Below are positions 43,543 to 52,031 of a stretch of 64,000 nucleotides of DNA, piece after piece (the first letter of the stretch is position 1; every line of letters starts with the position of its first letter). The notes below the pieces were generated by a model, which had not been told where the DNA came from, did not search any database, and was given only the letters and a program-made list of their open reading frames with translations. Origin of the DNA: Streptomyces calvus (GTDB lineage Bacteria > Actinomycetota > Actinomycetes > Streptomycetales > Streptomycetaceae); assembly GCF_006782915.1 (NCBI RefSeq), contig NZ_VCNP01000010.1, positions 186,001-250,000 on the forward strand. The letters are read 5' to 3'. A program made the translations under genes and the position numbers.

Positions 43543-44709
43543 TCACCCCTGGGAGGCGAGGACCTCCGCCTGCGCCCCCGCGCCATTCAGCGACCCGCGC
43601 TGGGCCGGGACGGCACCGAGAGGTTCGAGCGCGGGCTCCTGCGCGTACGTGACCATGGAGGTCTTCATCGCGCCGTCCCGGCCGTAGCGTTCGAACGCCT
43701 CGACGACGCCCTTTTCGTCACGCAGGTCGACCGTCTTGGTGAACACCGGTCGCACGTCCACGAGTCCGCTGGTCACCAGCCTGACAGCCAGTTCGAGCAC
43801 GCGCGCCGACCGGGCCATGGGGAAGGCTGCCACGTCGAAGGGAGCCGCGCGGAGCTCGAGCCCCTTGGCCAGGATCAGCCAGGTGCTGATCTGCTGCGGC
43901 AGCGCGCTCGCGCCGTACAACACGTAGGTGCCGCCCGGGCGCAGCATGCCCATGGCCAGTTCCCGGACGTCGACGCCCGTTCCGGCATCGATGTGCGGGA
44001 GGGCGTCGAAGACGTAGTCGACCACCTTCCCCTGGGTGTCGCCGATGAGCTGCGCGATCTCGCCGGCCTGCCGAACGGGGTTGAACCCGCGGCGGGCGCC
44101 GCAGCGCAGGGCCGTCCGCAACCGGTTCTCGTCCCGGTCGAGGACGATCACGTCGGCGCCCAGGTGGTGGCGGAGGACCTGGACCGCGAGCACCGAGCTC
44201 GGGCCGCACCCGAGCACGGCGCACGTGTCCCCGGGGCGTGGGGGGTTGCTCAGCAGGGAGCGCAGGACCGAGGTGAGCGGCTCCAGGGCCGTCGCCAGTC
44301 CGGACGGCAGATGGGAAGGGACGACCACGGCGGCCGCCTGATCGGCGTCGGTGAAGCCGCGCTCCGTGAACCAGGTGGTCTCGCGCTCCGACTGGCCGGG
44401 GAGCAGAGGGCGGATGGCGCGGAACTCCGCCATGCCGCCGAAGTCCGTCTGCCCCCAGTAGCACAGCCGGTCGCCCGGCCGCAGCACGTCCGCGAGGCGG
44501 CTGCCGACCTCGACGATCCTGCCGACGTACTCGTGGCCCGGTACGAGGGGCCAGGTCTGTGACGAAAGGTGTCCCCGGAAGTAGGACACGTCCGTCGAGC
44601 AGATCGACACCGCTTCCGTGCGGAGAACCACCTCGTCCGGCTGGCACACGGGGTCCGCGACGGATCCCAGCCGCAGCTGTCCCGGCTGACTCATCGTGTA
44701 GGCGTACAT
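43543..44709 (-). CDS. Zinc-type medium-chain alcohol/polyol dehydrogenase
   Basis: A 388-residue MDR protein. Catalytic zinc ligands C37 (SICSTD) and H59-E60 (PGHEYVG) are present, but the four-Cys structural zinc loop is absent. The Rossmann motif is VLGCGPSSVLA. Related enzymes oxidise sugar alcohols, sugars or cyclitols (for example 2-deoxy-scyllo-inosamine dehydrogenase). It has its own promoter (44962-44990) with an operator-like element, placing it in the same regulon as the operon downstream. A cyclitol dehydrogenase role is inference. Confidence 0.85.
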   Translation of the reverse strand: MYAYTMSQPGQLRLGSVADPVCQPDEVVLRTEAVSICSTDVSYFRGHLSSQTWPLVPGHEYVGRIVEVGSRLADVLRPGDRLCYWGQTDFGGMAEFRAIRPLLPGQSERETTWFTERGFTDADQAAAVVVPSHLPSGLATALEPLTSVLRSLLSNPPRPGDTCAVLGCGPSSVLAVQVLRHHLGADVIVLDRDENRLRTALRCGARRGFNPVRQAGEIAQLIGDTQGKVVDYVFDALPHIDAGTGVDVRELAMGMLRPGGTYVLYGASALPQQISTWLILAKGLELRAAPFDVAAFPMARSARVLELAVRLVTSGLVDVRPVFTKTVDLRDEKGVVEAFERYGRDGAMKTSMVTYAQEPALEPLGAVPAQRGSLNGAGAQAEVLASQG

Positions 44710-44961
44710 CTGGAACCTGACTCCCTTGGGACGGTGGCGAGCCCGCACGGCAGGCCGCGCCGGAGGGACATGGGGTCGGAGAGGAACGGGGCAGAACACC
44801 GGAGCGTCGGGGCGCTTCCGACGTCCGGGTGACGCTGCATCGGCCGCACCCGCCGTTGTGGCGCGACGCGTGAGGCGGGCCGCGCGCACTGTGCCGGACC
44901 ATGAGCAACGAACCGGCGGCAGACCACCTCAGCAGGGACAACCGATCGAGCCGGGGCCCGA

Positions 44962-44990
44962 GTTAAATGACAAGTGCATATACATGTCAA
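44962..44990 (-). promoter_or_regulatory. Promoter and operator of the dehydrogenase gene
   Basis: On the minus strand TTGACA (44990-44985), 17 bp, TTTAAC (44967-44962). Immediately after the -35 the sequence reads TGTATATGCAC, a one-mismatch version of the GT-n-TA-n-AC operator in the same position as at 43482-43510. It lies about 250 bp upstream of the start at 44709, so a long leader is implied, or the promoter may be a secondary one. Confidence 0.55.
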
Positions 44991-45042
44991 GCGCGTCCAT
45001 CACTATCAGCCACACGGGTAACACTGGCTGCTACAGGGATAG

Positions 45043-45053
45043 CTGTATAGACT
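45043..45053 (+). promoter_or_regulatory. Autoregulatory operator/-10 of the GntR gene
   Basis: CTGTATAGACT holds the same CTGTATAGAC found at the GT4 operon. TATAGA (45046-45051) can be a -10 only 8 bp before the GTG at 45060, and no Shine-Dalgarno sequence is present, so the mRNA may be leaderless with repressor binding over the -10. Confidence 0.65.
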
Positions 45054-45059
45054 GCTTGC

Positions 45060-45806
45060 GTGACCAACCATGTGCGCCCGGACTTCGCACCCCGCTACTA
45101 CATGATCGAGCAGGCGCTGCGAGCCCAAATCCAGGAACTCCAGCCTCATGACGCCCTGCCCTCCGAGGCCGAGCTCGCGAAGGAATTCCAGGTCAGTCGC
45201 ATGACGGCGCGAGCTGCCGTCATGCGGCTCGTGGCCGACGGTCTCGTCTATCGCGAGTCGGGACGCGGTACGTTCGTGGCCGTCCCGCCCACCCGCCGTC
45301 GCGCCGACAGCCTGGTGAGGTTCAGCCAGGAGATGCGGGCGCAGGGCAAACACCCCTCCTCCCGGGTCGTGGCCGCCCAGACGCGGGCCGGCCGTGACAC
45401 CGAACTCTCGAGACTGCGACTCGAAAAGGGCGCTCACGTCGTGGCCGTCACGCGGGTGCGACTGGCCGACACAGTCCCCATCGCCCTCGAACGCTCCGTC
45501 TTCCCCCTGTCCGTCGCCGGCCTGTTGGACCACGACCTGGCCAGTGAGTCGCTCCACGAGACGCTGCGGGACCTGGGGTACGTCCCCACCATCGGCCACG
45601 CCTCGCTGTCCGCCGACAACGCCAGCGACCTGGAGGCCGAGCTGCTCGGGCTCGATCCGGGCCGGGCACTTCTCGTCGAGCAACGGCTCATCCTCGACCA
45701 GCAGGGCGACCCACTCGAGTGGACGGAGTCGAGGTACATCGGAGACCGATACGCACTCGACGTGACGTTCGAGGTCGAGCACAACGAAGGGCCGGCCCAG
45801 TCCTGA
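45060..45806 (+). CDS. GntR-family (HutC subfamily) regulator
   Basis: A 248-residue regulator with an N-terminal winged HTH (about 15-75: LPSEAELAKEFQVSRMTARA, then VMRLVADGLVYRESGRGTFV) and a C-terminal UTRA effector domain (about 95-240). UTRA domains bind sugars, phosphosugars or amino-acid derivatives. The gene is divergent from the dehydrogenase gene and its own start carries the operator, so it is probably an autoregulated repressor of the carbohydrate operon. GTG start, likely leaderless. Confidence 0.9.
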   Translation: MTNHVRPDFAPRYYMIEQALRAQIQELQPHDALPSEAELAKEFQVSRMTARAAVMRLVADGLVYRESGRGTFVAVPPTRRRADSLVRFSQEMRAQGKHPSSRVVAAQTRAGRDTELSRLRLEKGAHVVAVTRVRLADTVPIALERSVFPLSVAGLLDHDLASESLHETLRDLGYVPTIGHASLSADNASDLEAELLGLDPGRALLVEQRLILDQQGDPLEWTESRYIGDRYALDVTFEVEHNEGPAQS

Positions 45807-45830
45807 GGCCGCCCGGAAAGGAACCCCTCC

Positions 45831-46673
45831 ATGCACGTGTCGTTCGCCTCCGTCGCGGGCTCCGCACACAAGCCCAACGAGGACTTCCTGGCGGTCAGTC
45901 CACGCGTCGCGCTCGTCCTGGACGGACTGACCTCGCCGCCCGAGCTGGGGTCCGGCTGCATTCACGGCACTCCCTGGTTCGTGAGTCGGTTGGGTACGCA
46001 GCTGCTGCGCGAGGCGACGTGTCGACCGGAGGCTCCGCTGGCCGACTGCGTGGCCGAGGCCATCACCCGGGTGGCCGACCTTCACCGTGACACCTGCGAC
46101 CTCTCCCACCTCGGAACCCCCTCCTGTTCGGTGGCTCTGGTGCGGGAGGGCGCCGACACCGTCGACCATCTGTCGATCTTCGACTCGGTGATCCTGCTCG
46201 ACGGGCCCCGGGGCCTGAAGGTGTTCTCGGACCTGCGCGTGGACGGCTATGCCCAGCAGGAGCACAAGGAGACCACCCGGCACCGGATCGGCACCCCCGA
46301 ACATCAGCAGGCCGTCAGCCGACTGGTCGCCGCGCAGCGCCCGCACCGCAACGTCCCGGACGGCTACTGGGTGGCCGCGGCGAACCCCGCTGCGGCCACC
46401 AACGCCGTGACGGGATCGGTGCCGCGCGCGGAGGTCACCCGAGCGGCCGTCCTGAGCGACGGGGCCTCCTGCCTCGCCGAGGACTACCGGCTCACCGACT
46501 GGGCCGGCCTGCTGGATCTCCTCGAGGCCGACGGCCCCGACGAGCTCATCTCCCGTGTCCGGCAGGCCGAGTCGACCGATCCGAGCGGTGAGCGGTGGCC
46601 TCGCTACAAGGCCAGTGACGACTCAACCGCCGTCTTCTGCCGCTTCGACAGCACCGGATCCGCCGGTGGCTGA
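45831..46673 (+). CDS. PP2C-like phosphatase-domain protein
   Basis: A 280-residue protein with the outline of a PP2C phosphatase: HKPNEDFL (metal Asp/Glu near residue 18), VLDGLTSP, SCSVALV, AVLSDGASC (about 205-213) and KASDDSTAVF (about 258-267). The pattern NED..LDG..SDG..DD is largely intact, so metal-dependent phosphatase activity is possible. It follows the GntR gene by 24 bp, suggesting the two are co-transcribed. Its 3' end overlaps the convergent GH13 gene by 51 bp. Substrate unknown (protein or sugar phosphate). Confidence 0.7.
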   Translation: MHVSFASVAGSAHKPNEDFLAVSPRVALVLDGLTSPPELGSGCIHGTPWFVSRLGTQLLREATCRPEAPLADCVAEAITRVADLHRDTCDLSHLGTPSCSVALVREGADTVDHLSIFDSVILLDGPRGLKVFSDLRVDGYAQQEHKETTRHRIGTPEHQQAVSRLVAAQRPHRNVPDGYWVAAANPAAATNAVTGSVPRAEVTRAAVLSDGASCLAEDYRLTDWAGLLDLLEADGPDELISRVRQAESTDPSGERWPRYKASDDSTAVFCRFDSTGSAGG

Positions 46674-48359
46674 ACCGTCGGCAGCGGCGGGCGGGACCAG
46701 CACCAGCCCCTCGTTCCCGCGGAGCAGCAGGGGCCACTCGACCCGGCCCGCGGGCCGGTCGACAGTCGACAGGACGGTGTGCAGCACGTGCCCGAGCAAC
46801 TCCTCGAAACCGCGGAGACCGTCAAGCACCTTCCGGGAGACGCGTATCTCGGACCCCGTGAGGTTCAGCAGAACCAGGGCCGCTGTCCGGCCCGCGTACC
46901 TGACGTAGCCGACCACGCCATCCGGAAGCGCGTCCAGCAGCCTCTGGTCCCCCCGGTGCAGAGCGGGCAGGGAACGACGCAGGTGCAGTGCCGACCGCGT
47001 GAACAGCAGCATGGAGCCCGGCCGCTCCCACTGCGCCGCCACACTGTGCGTCGCGGGGTCAGCGGCCAGGGGAAGCCAGGGCGTTGCCGTGTCCGCCGTA
47101 AAGCCGGCGTTCGGCGCGTTGTGCCACAGCATGGGCGAGCGCTGCGGATCCCGTCCCAGACCGAGGCCCGCCGCCGTCCTCGCCCAGGGGTCCTGGGCGA
47201 GGTGCGGCGGGACATGGGCATCGGGCAGTCCGAGTTCGTCGCCGTAATACAGGGTGGGGGTGCCGCGCAGGGTGAGCGTCAGGAGCATCGCGACGCGCGC
47301 CTGGGCGGCCCCCAGCCGGGAGGCGACGCGGGGTTCGTCGTGGTTGCCCACCACCCAGTTCGGCCAGGCGCCCGGCGGCAGTGCCTGTTCCACGGCCCTG
47401 ACGAGCTCCGTCACCTCTGCGGCATCCCATTTCGCCCGGAGGAGGCCGAAGTTGAAAGGGATGTGCAGTTCGTCGAGCTCCGCACCGTAGTAGCCGGCCC
47501 ACTCCTCCCAGTCGAAGACATGGACCTCCCCGATGGCTATCCGACTGGACCCGCCCGTATAGGAGTCGAGCAGGGCACGGAGCCTGCGGTAGACCGCATG
47601 CACATCCGCGTGGCCCTTGTCATGCACATGGACCTGCTCGTCGTATGCGCCGTAGGGCCGGTGCATCGCCTGGGCGCCCTGCGCGGCCGGCGGATTGTCA
47701 CGGAGGAGCGGATCCTTCATGACGAAGTGGGCGCAGTCGACACGGAAGCCGTCCACGCCCAGGTCGAGCCAGAACCGGACCACGTCGAACATGGCCTGTT
47801 CGACCGCGGGGTTGCGCCAGTTGAGGTCCGGCATGCTGGGCAGGAAGGAGTGCAGATAGTACTGACCGGAACGCTCGTCGAAGGTCCAGGCCGGGCCGCC
47901 GCCGAAAACGCTGAGCCAGTTGTTGGGAGGGCCGCCGCCCGGCGCCGGGTCGCGCCACACGTACCAGTCACGGCGAGCGCTGTCCCTGCCTTCGGCGGAC
48001 TCCTGGAACCAGGGGTGGTCGCTGGAGGTGTGATTGGGCACCAGGTCCACCAGCACGCGGAGGCCCCGTCGGTGGGCCTCTCCCAGCAGCCGCCGGAAAT
48101 CATCCAGGTCACCGAAGAGCGGATCGACCGCACGGTGGTCACTGACGTCGTAGCCGAAGTCCCGCATCGGCGAGCGGTAGAACGGCGAGATCCACACCGC
48201 GTCGACCCCGAGGTCGACGAGGTGATCGAGGCGTCCCGTGATGCCGGCGAGGTCACCGATGCCGTCGCCGCCGGAGTCGGCGAAGCTGCGGGGATATATC
48301 TGGTAGATGACGGCCGTCCGCCACCAGTCGGTGTCCATCGGGCGGTGCCGGCCCTTCAC
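46623..48359 (-). CDS. GH13 alpha-glucosidase-like enzyme
   Basis: A 578-residue alpha-amylase-family hydrolase without signal peptide. Catalytic residues: nucleophile D208 (GFRVDCAHF), acid/base E278 (AIGEVHVFD) and D341 (VVGNHDEPR). The DGIGDLAGI motif and a C-terminal beta-domain are present. By family it is an alpha-glucosidase, oligo-1,6-glucosidase or trehalose-type hydrolase. In a pseudosugar cluster it might process or resist an inhibitor, as inference. It overlaps the epimerase gene by 4 bp (48356-48359) and the PP2C-like gene tail-to-tail by 51 bp. Confidence 0.9.
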   Translation of the reverse strand: MKGRHRPMDTDWWRTAVIYQIYPRSFADSGGDGIGDLAGITGRLDHLVDLGVDAVWISPFYRSPMRDFGYDVSDHRAVDPLFGDLDDFRRLLGEAHRRGLRVLVDLVPNHTSSDHPWFQESAEGRDSARRDWYVWRDPAPGGGPPNNWLSVFGGGPAWTFDERSGQYYLHSFLPSMPDLNWRNPAVEQAMFDVVRFWLDLGVDGFRVDCAHFVMKDPLLRDNPPAAQGAQAMHRPYGAYDEQVHVHDKGHADVHAVYRRLRALLDSYTGGSSRIAIGEVHVFDWEEWAGYYGAELDELHIPFNFGLLRAKWDAAEVTELVRAVEQALPPGAWPNWVVGNHDEPRVASRLGAAQARVAMLLTLTLRGTPTLYYGDELGLPDAHVPPHLAQDPWARTAAGLGLGRDPQRSPMLWHNAPNAGFTADTATPWLPLAADPATHSVAAQWERPGSMLLFTRSALHLRRSLPALHRGDQRLLDALPDGVVGYVRYAGRTAALVLLNLTGSEIRVSRKVLDGLRGFEELLGHVLHTVLSTVDRPAGRVEWPLLLRGNEGLVLVPPAAADGSATGGSGAVEAAEDGG

Positions 48360-49354
48360 GACGCGCTCCTCGCGTCGCGCTGCGAGGGCCGGAAGATGGT
48401 GTCGAGCATGGGCGGCGCCGGATGATCCCCGAGATGCTGGATCAGATCCGTCAGACCCTTGTCCAGTGGGACGGACGGTTTGTACCCCAGTCCGCGGAGC
48501 TTGGAGATGTCGGCCACCAGCCGGTAGGTGTCGTCGGTGATGCTGTCGTTCACGACTGTGTCGGGAACACTCCCGGACACGCGCCCGATGGCCGTCACGA
48601 GTTCGGCCAGCGAGGTCTCCTCCCCCGTTCCGAGGTTGTAGACCTCACCGTCCTCGCCCGCGTCGGCGATGAGGGTCAGTCCGGCAACGATGTCACTGAC
48701 GTGGACGAAGTCCCTCGTCTTACGGTCGGGGTCACCGGTCACCTCGATGGGCAGGCCGTTCAGATGCCAGCGCAGGTACTGCCCCACCTCCGCGCCGGCC
48801 CGTCGAGGGTCCTCACCGGGCCCGTAGATGACGAAGGCGCGTCCGATGACCGCCGAGAGCCCGTAGGTCTCGACGAAGGCCTTCACGGTGAGCTCGCCGG
48901 AGAGCTTGGACGCTCCGTAGGGGTAGTAGGGGGCGACGGGGTGGTCCTCGGCGATGGGAAAGCGCTGCGGCTGCCCGTAGGTCATGGCCGACGACAGGTA
49001 GACGAGACGACTGCCCTCCTTCTCGCGCAGGGCCTCGCAGACATTGAAGGTTCCGAGGGCGTTCGTCTCGAAGTCCAGCCGGGGGTCCTCCACCGACACG
49101 GTCCCGCTGGAGTTTCCGGCGAGGTGGAAGACGAGATCGGCGTCCGCGAGAGCCTCCGAGGTCCGCCGTCCGTCACGGAGGTCGGCCTCGCGGTACGACA
49201 CCCGCGCCGGCAGCGTGCCCACCCGGTCCTCGCTCGCGATGTCGAGCACCCGGACCTGATGCCCAGCGGCGGCCAGACTCCGCACCAGGTTCTTGCCCAC
49301 GAATCCGAGACCGCCCGTGACAGCTATTACCCGACTTTTCGAGGAACTCACCAC
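48356..49354 (-). CDS. NAD-dependent nucleotide-sugar epimerase/dehydratase
   Basis: A 332-residue extended SDR. NAD motif TGGLGFVGK (residues 13-21), SSAMTYG and Y-x3-K in YYPYGASK. C-terminal substrate domain with TRDFVHVSDIV and YNLGTGEE. The product class is UDP/GDP/dTDP-sugar epimerase or dehydratase; the exact reaction cannot be told. It starts a two-gene operon with the GH13 gene and is divergent from the TreT-like glycosyltransferase gene. Confidence 0.87.
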   Translation of the reverse strand: MVSSSKSRVIAVTGGLGFVGKNLVRSLAAAGHQVRVLDIASEDRVGTLPARVSYREADLRDGRRTSEALADADLVFHLAGNSSGTVSVEDPRLDFETNALGTFNVCEALREKEGSRLVYLSSAMTYGQPQRFPIAEDHPVAPYYPYGASKLSGELTVKAFVETYGLSAVIGRAFVIYGPGEDPRRAGAEVGQYLRWHLNGLPIEVTGDPDRKTRDFVHVSDIVAGLTLIADAGEDGEVYNLGTGEETSLAELVTAIGRVSGSVPDTVVNDSITDDTYRLVADISKLRGLGYKPSVPLDKGLTDLIQHLGDHPAPPMLDTIFRPSQRDARSAS

Positions 49355-49842
49355 AGATTCTCCTCTTCGGATGCACGATCCCTTTCGAAATCGTGTACGG
49401 AACGGTTTGCAAGGCTAGTGCCCCGACGTCGGGCGTCACCAGACGAGGAATCAGGGCGAGCGTCCGATTATGGCCAGGATCGCTCGAATAGGCCCGACCG
49501 CCACCCATACTCCTCCTGTGACCAAAGAACACGGCTCACCACCGCCCCTCCCTCCTGAGCATCGCCGACGACGCGCCATCACCGCAGGTCAACCCACTCC
49601 ACGGAGAGACGTTCGGAATGACGAACACCCTTCGAAGCGCTTGCCGTCCACAACGGAAAGGCTCGATCAATTCTGACCGATAGTGGATGCTTGACACTCA
49701 CGAAAAGGTCAATCTACGATCGACGCCGTCGTTCCTGGACGCATGTTTTCTGCGTGAATGCATCAGCTGTAGCAATCAGGGACATCTCTCAGCGCAGGCC
49801 TTCTGGCCGCCCTCCTCAATTGACCGATCCTCCGAAAAGGTG
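49355..49842. promoter_or_regulatory. Divergent promoter region with strong plus-strand promoter
   Basis: No supported gene. Reading plus, TTGACA (49691-49696), an 18-bp spacer and TACGAT (49715-49720) form a near-consensus promoter for the cyclitol operon; transcription should start near 49727. This rules out the upstream ATG at 49687 as start of the glycosyltransferase. Another feature is an inverted repeat CACGAT/ATCGTG with a 10-bp loop at about 49383-49404, close to the minus-strand epimerase gene. No GT-n-TA-n-AC operator was found here. Confidence 0.6.
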
Positions 49843-51240
49843 ATGGTCTTGCATACGTTGGTCGACGAAGTCGACTCAGCATTCTCCGGAGATATCCGCA
49901 CCACGCCCGGTGCCCTTCCCGCGAGGTTGGCCGACCTCGTGGGGGACCGCACGGTCTGGCACATGAACAGCACGGCCACCGGCGGTGGCGTGGCAGAGTT
50001 GCTGCACCGGTCCATCCGGCTCCACAACCACCACGGACTGCGCGCCAGATGGCTGGTCCTCACCGGTGAGCCGGACTTCTTCGCGGTGACGAAACGGCTG
50101 CACCATCGACTGCACGGCAGTCCGGACCCGGTGGGCGAGCTCGGTCCGGCCGAGCGCAATGTCTACGAGACGACCGCCCGGAGCCAGGCGAAGCAACTCC
50201 TCGGCCGGGTGGCGCCCGGCGACCTCTGCGTCCTCCACGACCCGCAGACCCTCGGCCTCGCCCCCCACCTTGCCGACCTGGGACTGCGAGTGGCTTGGCG
50301 CTGCCACATCGGTACCACCCTGCACGCCGAGGCCACCCAGGAGACCTGGCGGTTCCTGGAGCCGTACCTGAGCGCGCCCGTGCGCTGCGGGTTCTCCGTG
50401 GCCGGCTACGCCCCGCCGTGGATGGAGCGCGAGAGAATCGTCGTTCTTCCACCGTCGATCGATCCGTCCGCCCCGAAGAACCTCCGCCTGGACGGCGCCG
50501 AGGTCCAGGCCCTGTTGAGCGCCATCGGCCTGCAGAGGGCTCCCGCATCCGCCGGCTCGCCGAGCACCCCGGACCGGGCTGTTGCTCGTGCAGCGCACGT
50601 CCTTCAGGAGCAACAGCTGCCTCCCGGAGCCCCCGTGATCCTCCAGGTGTCCCGGTGGGATCCGCTCAAGGACATGACCGGTGTGCTGCGCACCTTCGCC
50701 GACCACGTGGCGCCGGCCCGGCCCGACGCCCACCTGGTGCTTGCCGGGCCGGAACCCGCGGACATCCCGGACGATCCGGAGGGAGCCGCCATCCACGGCT
50801 CCGTGGTGGACACTTGGCGGTTGCTGCCCGCACCGGTCCGCGAGCGGGTTCATCTCGTGAACCTGTCCCTCAAGGACGCGGAAGCCAACGCACGCGTCGT
50901 CAACGCTCTGCAGACGCGTGCCGACGTCGTCCTCCAGAAGAGCCTGAAGGAAGGGTTCGGCCTCACCGTCACCGAGGCCATGTGGAAGGGCAAGGCGATC
51001 GTGGCCAGCGCGGTGGGCGGCATTCCGACGCAGATCCGGGACGGCCACGAGGGTCTGCTGGTCGACGATCCGCGCGACCTGAGGACGTTCGGCAAGGCGG
51101 TGCTGCGGCTGCTGCGAGACGACACGCTGCGCGAACGGCTCGGCACTGCCGCCCACAGCCGTTGCGCCGAACGGTTCCTCGTCGGACACGAGTTCCGGGG
51201 TTACTGCTCGCTGTACGGCGAGCTGCTCCAGTGCCTCTGA
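49843..51240 (+). CDS. Trehalose-synthase (TreT)-like GT4 glycosyltransferase
   Basis: A 465-residue retaining GT-B enzyme. The loop HMNSTATGGGVAELLH (about residues 40-55) is typical of the trehalose glycosyltransferring synthase group, which also contains the validamycin pseudo-glycosyltransferase VldE/ValL. The C-terminal donor site has KEGFGLTVTEAMWKGKA and an E-x7-E pattern. The start is placed at ATG 49843 (GTG 49840 is an alternative) because a promoter lies inside the longer frame that opens at 49687. First gene of the operon containing the sugar-phosphate cyclase. It could couple an activated cyclitol to a sugar or make a trehalose analogue. Confidence 0.83.
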   Translation: MVLHTLVDEVDSAFSGDIRTTPGALPARLADLVGDRTVWHMNSTATGGGVAELLHRSIRLHNHHGLRARWLVLTGEPDFFAVTKRLHHRLHGSPDPVGELGPAERNVYETTARSQAKQLLGRVAPGDLCVLHDPQTLGLAPHLADLGLRVAWRCHIGTTLHAEATQETWRFLEPYLSAPVRCGFSVAGYAPPWMERERIVVLPPSIDPSAPKNLRLDGAEVQALLSAIGLQRAPASAGSPSTPDRAVARAAHVLQEQQLPPGAPVILQVSRWDPLKDMTGVLRTFADHVAPARPDAHLVLAGPEPADIPDDPEGAAIHGSVVDTWRLLPAPVRERVHLVNLSLKDAEANARVVNALQTRADVVLQKSLKEGFGLTVTEAMWKGKAIVASAVGGIPTQIRDGHEGLLVDDPRDLRTFGKAVLRLLRDDTLRERLGTAAHSRCAERFLVGHEFRGYCSLYGELLQCL

Positions 51241-51282
51241 CCCTCCGGGCCCCTGTCACACCACTCACCTCAAGGACTGACC

Positions 51283-51987
51283 GTGAGCACACCGCCCATC
51301 GTTGTCATCGGCGCGAGCAGCGGCTTCGGCGCCGCGCTCGCCCAGGACCTGGCCGCCGACGGCATCCCCGTGCTGGCTGGTGCCCGTACTCCCGTGGATC
51401 TCGGAAAGGAGGTGGAGTACCACCGGATCGACGTCACCTCGGACGAGAGTGTGGCCGAATTCTTCGCCCGTGTGCAGACCGGCTACCCGGCCCCCTATGG
51501 GCTCGTGTACTGCCCGTCCGACGCGTCAGCAGTCGGGTACGGGTGGGAGGTCCCCGTCAACGAGGTCGAACGAGTCCTGGACGTCAGTTTCCTCGGGTTC
51601 GTGCGGTGCATCCGTCAGGTGATCCCTGCCATGGTCCGGTCGGGCCGCGGGAGCATCGTGGCCATCGGGTCGCGTGGGGCTCGCGTGCCCGTGGACATGC
51701 TCGCCGCCTACTGCGCGGCGAAGGCCGCACTCGAACAACACGTGCGTTGCCTGGCCGAGGAGCTCGCCGACAGCGGCGTCCGGGTGAACGCCCTCGGCAT
51801 CGCCGCCGAGACACCGCTGGCACGTGAACACCTGCGGCGGAAGGAGGAGGCACTGGGGAAGGACGCGCACTATCCCCCGCTGCCCGATGTCCGCGACAAC
51901 CTCCCCTCCGCCCGCTTCCTCCTGAGTCCCGAGTCCCGGCACGTCTCCGGACAGGTGCTGGACGCTCGTCCACCCGCGTGGACGTGA
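51283..51987 (+). CDS. Short-chain dehydrogenase/reductase (SDR 1)
   Basis: A 234-residue classical SDR. Cofactor motif VVIGASSGFGAAL (residues 6-18), catalytic Tyr/Lys in AAYCAAKAAL and Ser in AIGSRGARVP. The GTG at 51283 is the start. It sits between the glycosyltransferase and cyclase genes, so oxidation or reduction of a cyclitol ketone is likely. Its end lies 44 bp before the cyclase start. Confidence 0.87.
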   Translation: MSTPPIVVIGASSGFGAALAQDLAADGIPVLAGARTPVDLGKEVEYHRIDVTSDESVAEFFARVQTGYPAPYGLVYCPSDASAVGYGWEVPVNEVERVLDVSFLGFVRCIRQVIPAMVRSGRGSIVAIGSRGARVPVDMLAAYCAAKAALEQHVRCLAEELADSGVRVNALGIAAETPLAREHLRRKEEALGKDAHYPPLPDVRDNLPSARFLLSPESRHVSGQVLDARPPAWT

Positions 51988-52031
51988 CCGGACAGGCAAG
52001 TCACCGCCGACATCAGATTGGACACCGCGAC

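Noticed and set aside
49618..49674. 18-codon frame in the divergent promoter region as a leader peptide
   Set aside because: It lies upstream of the predicted transcription start at about 49727 and shows no regulatory codons or conserved feature.
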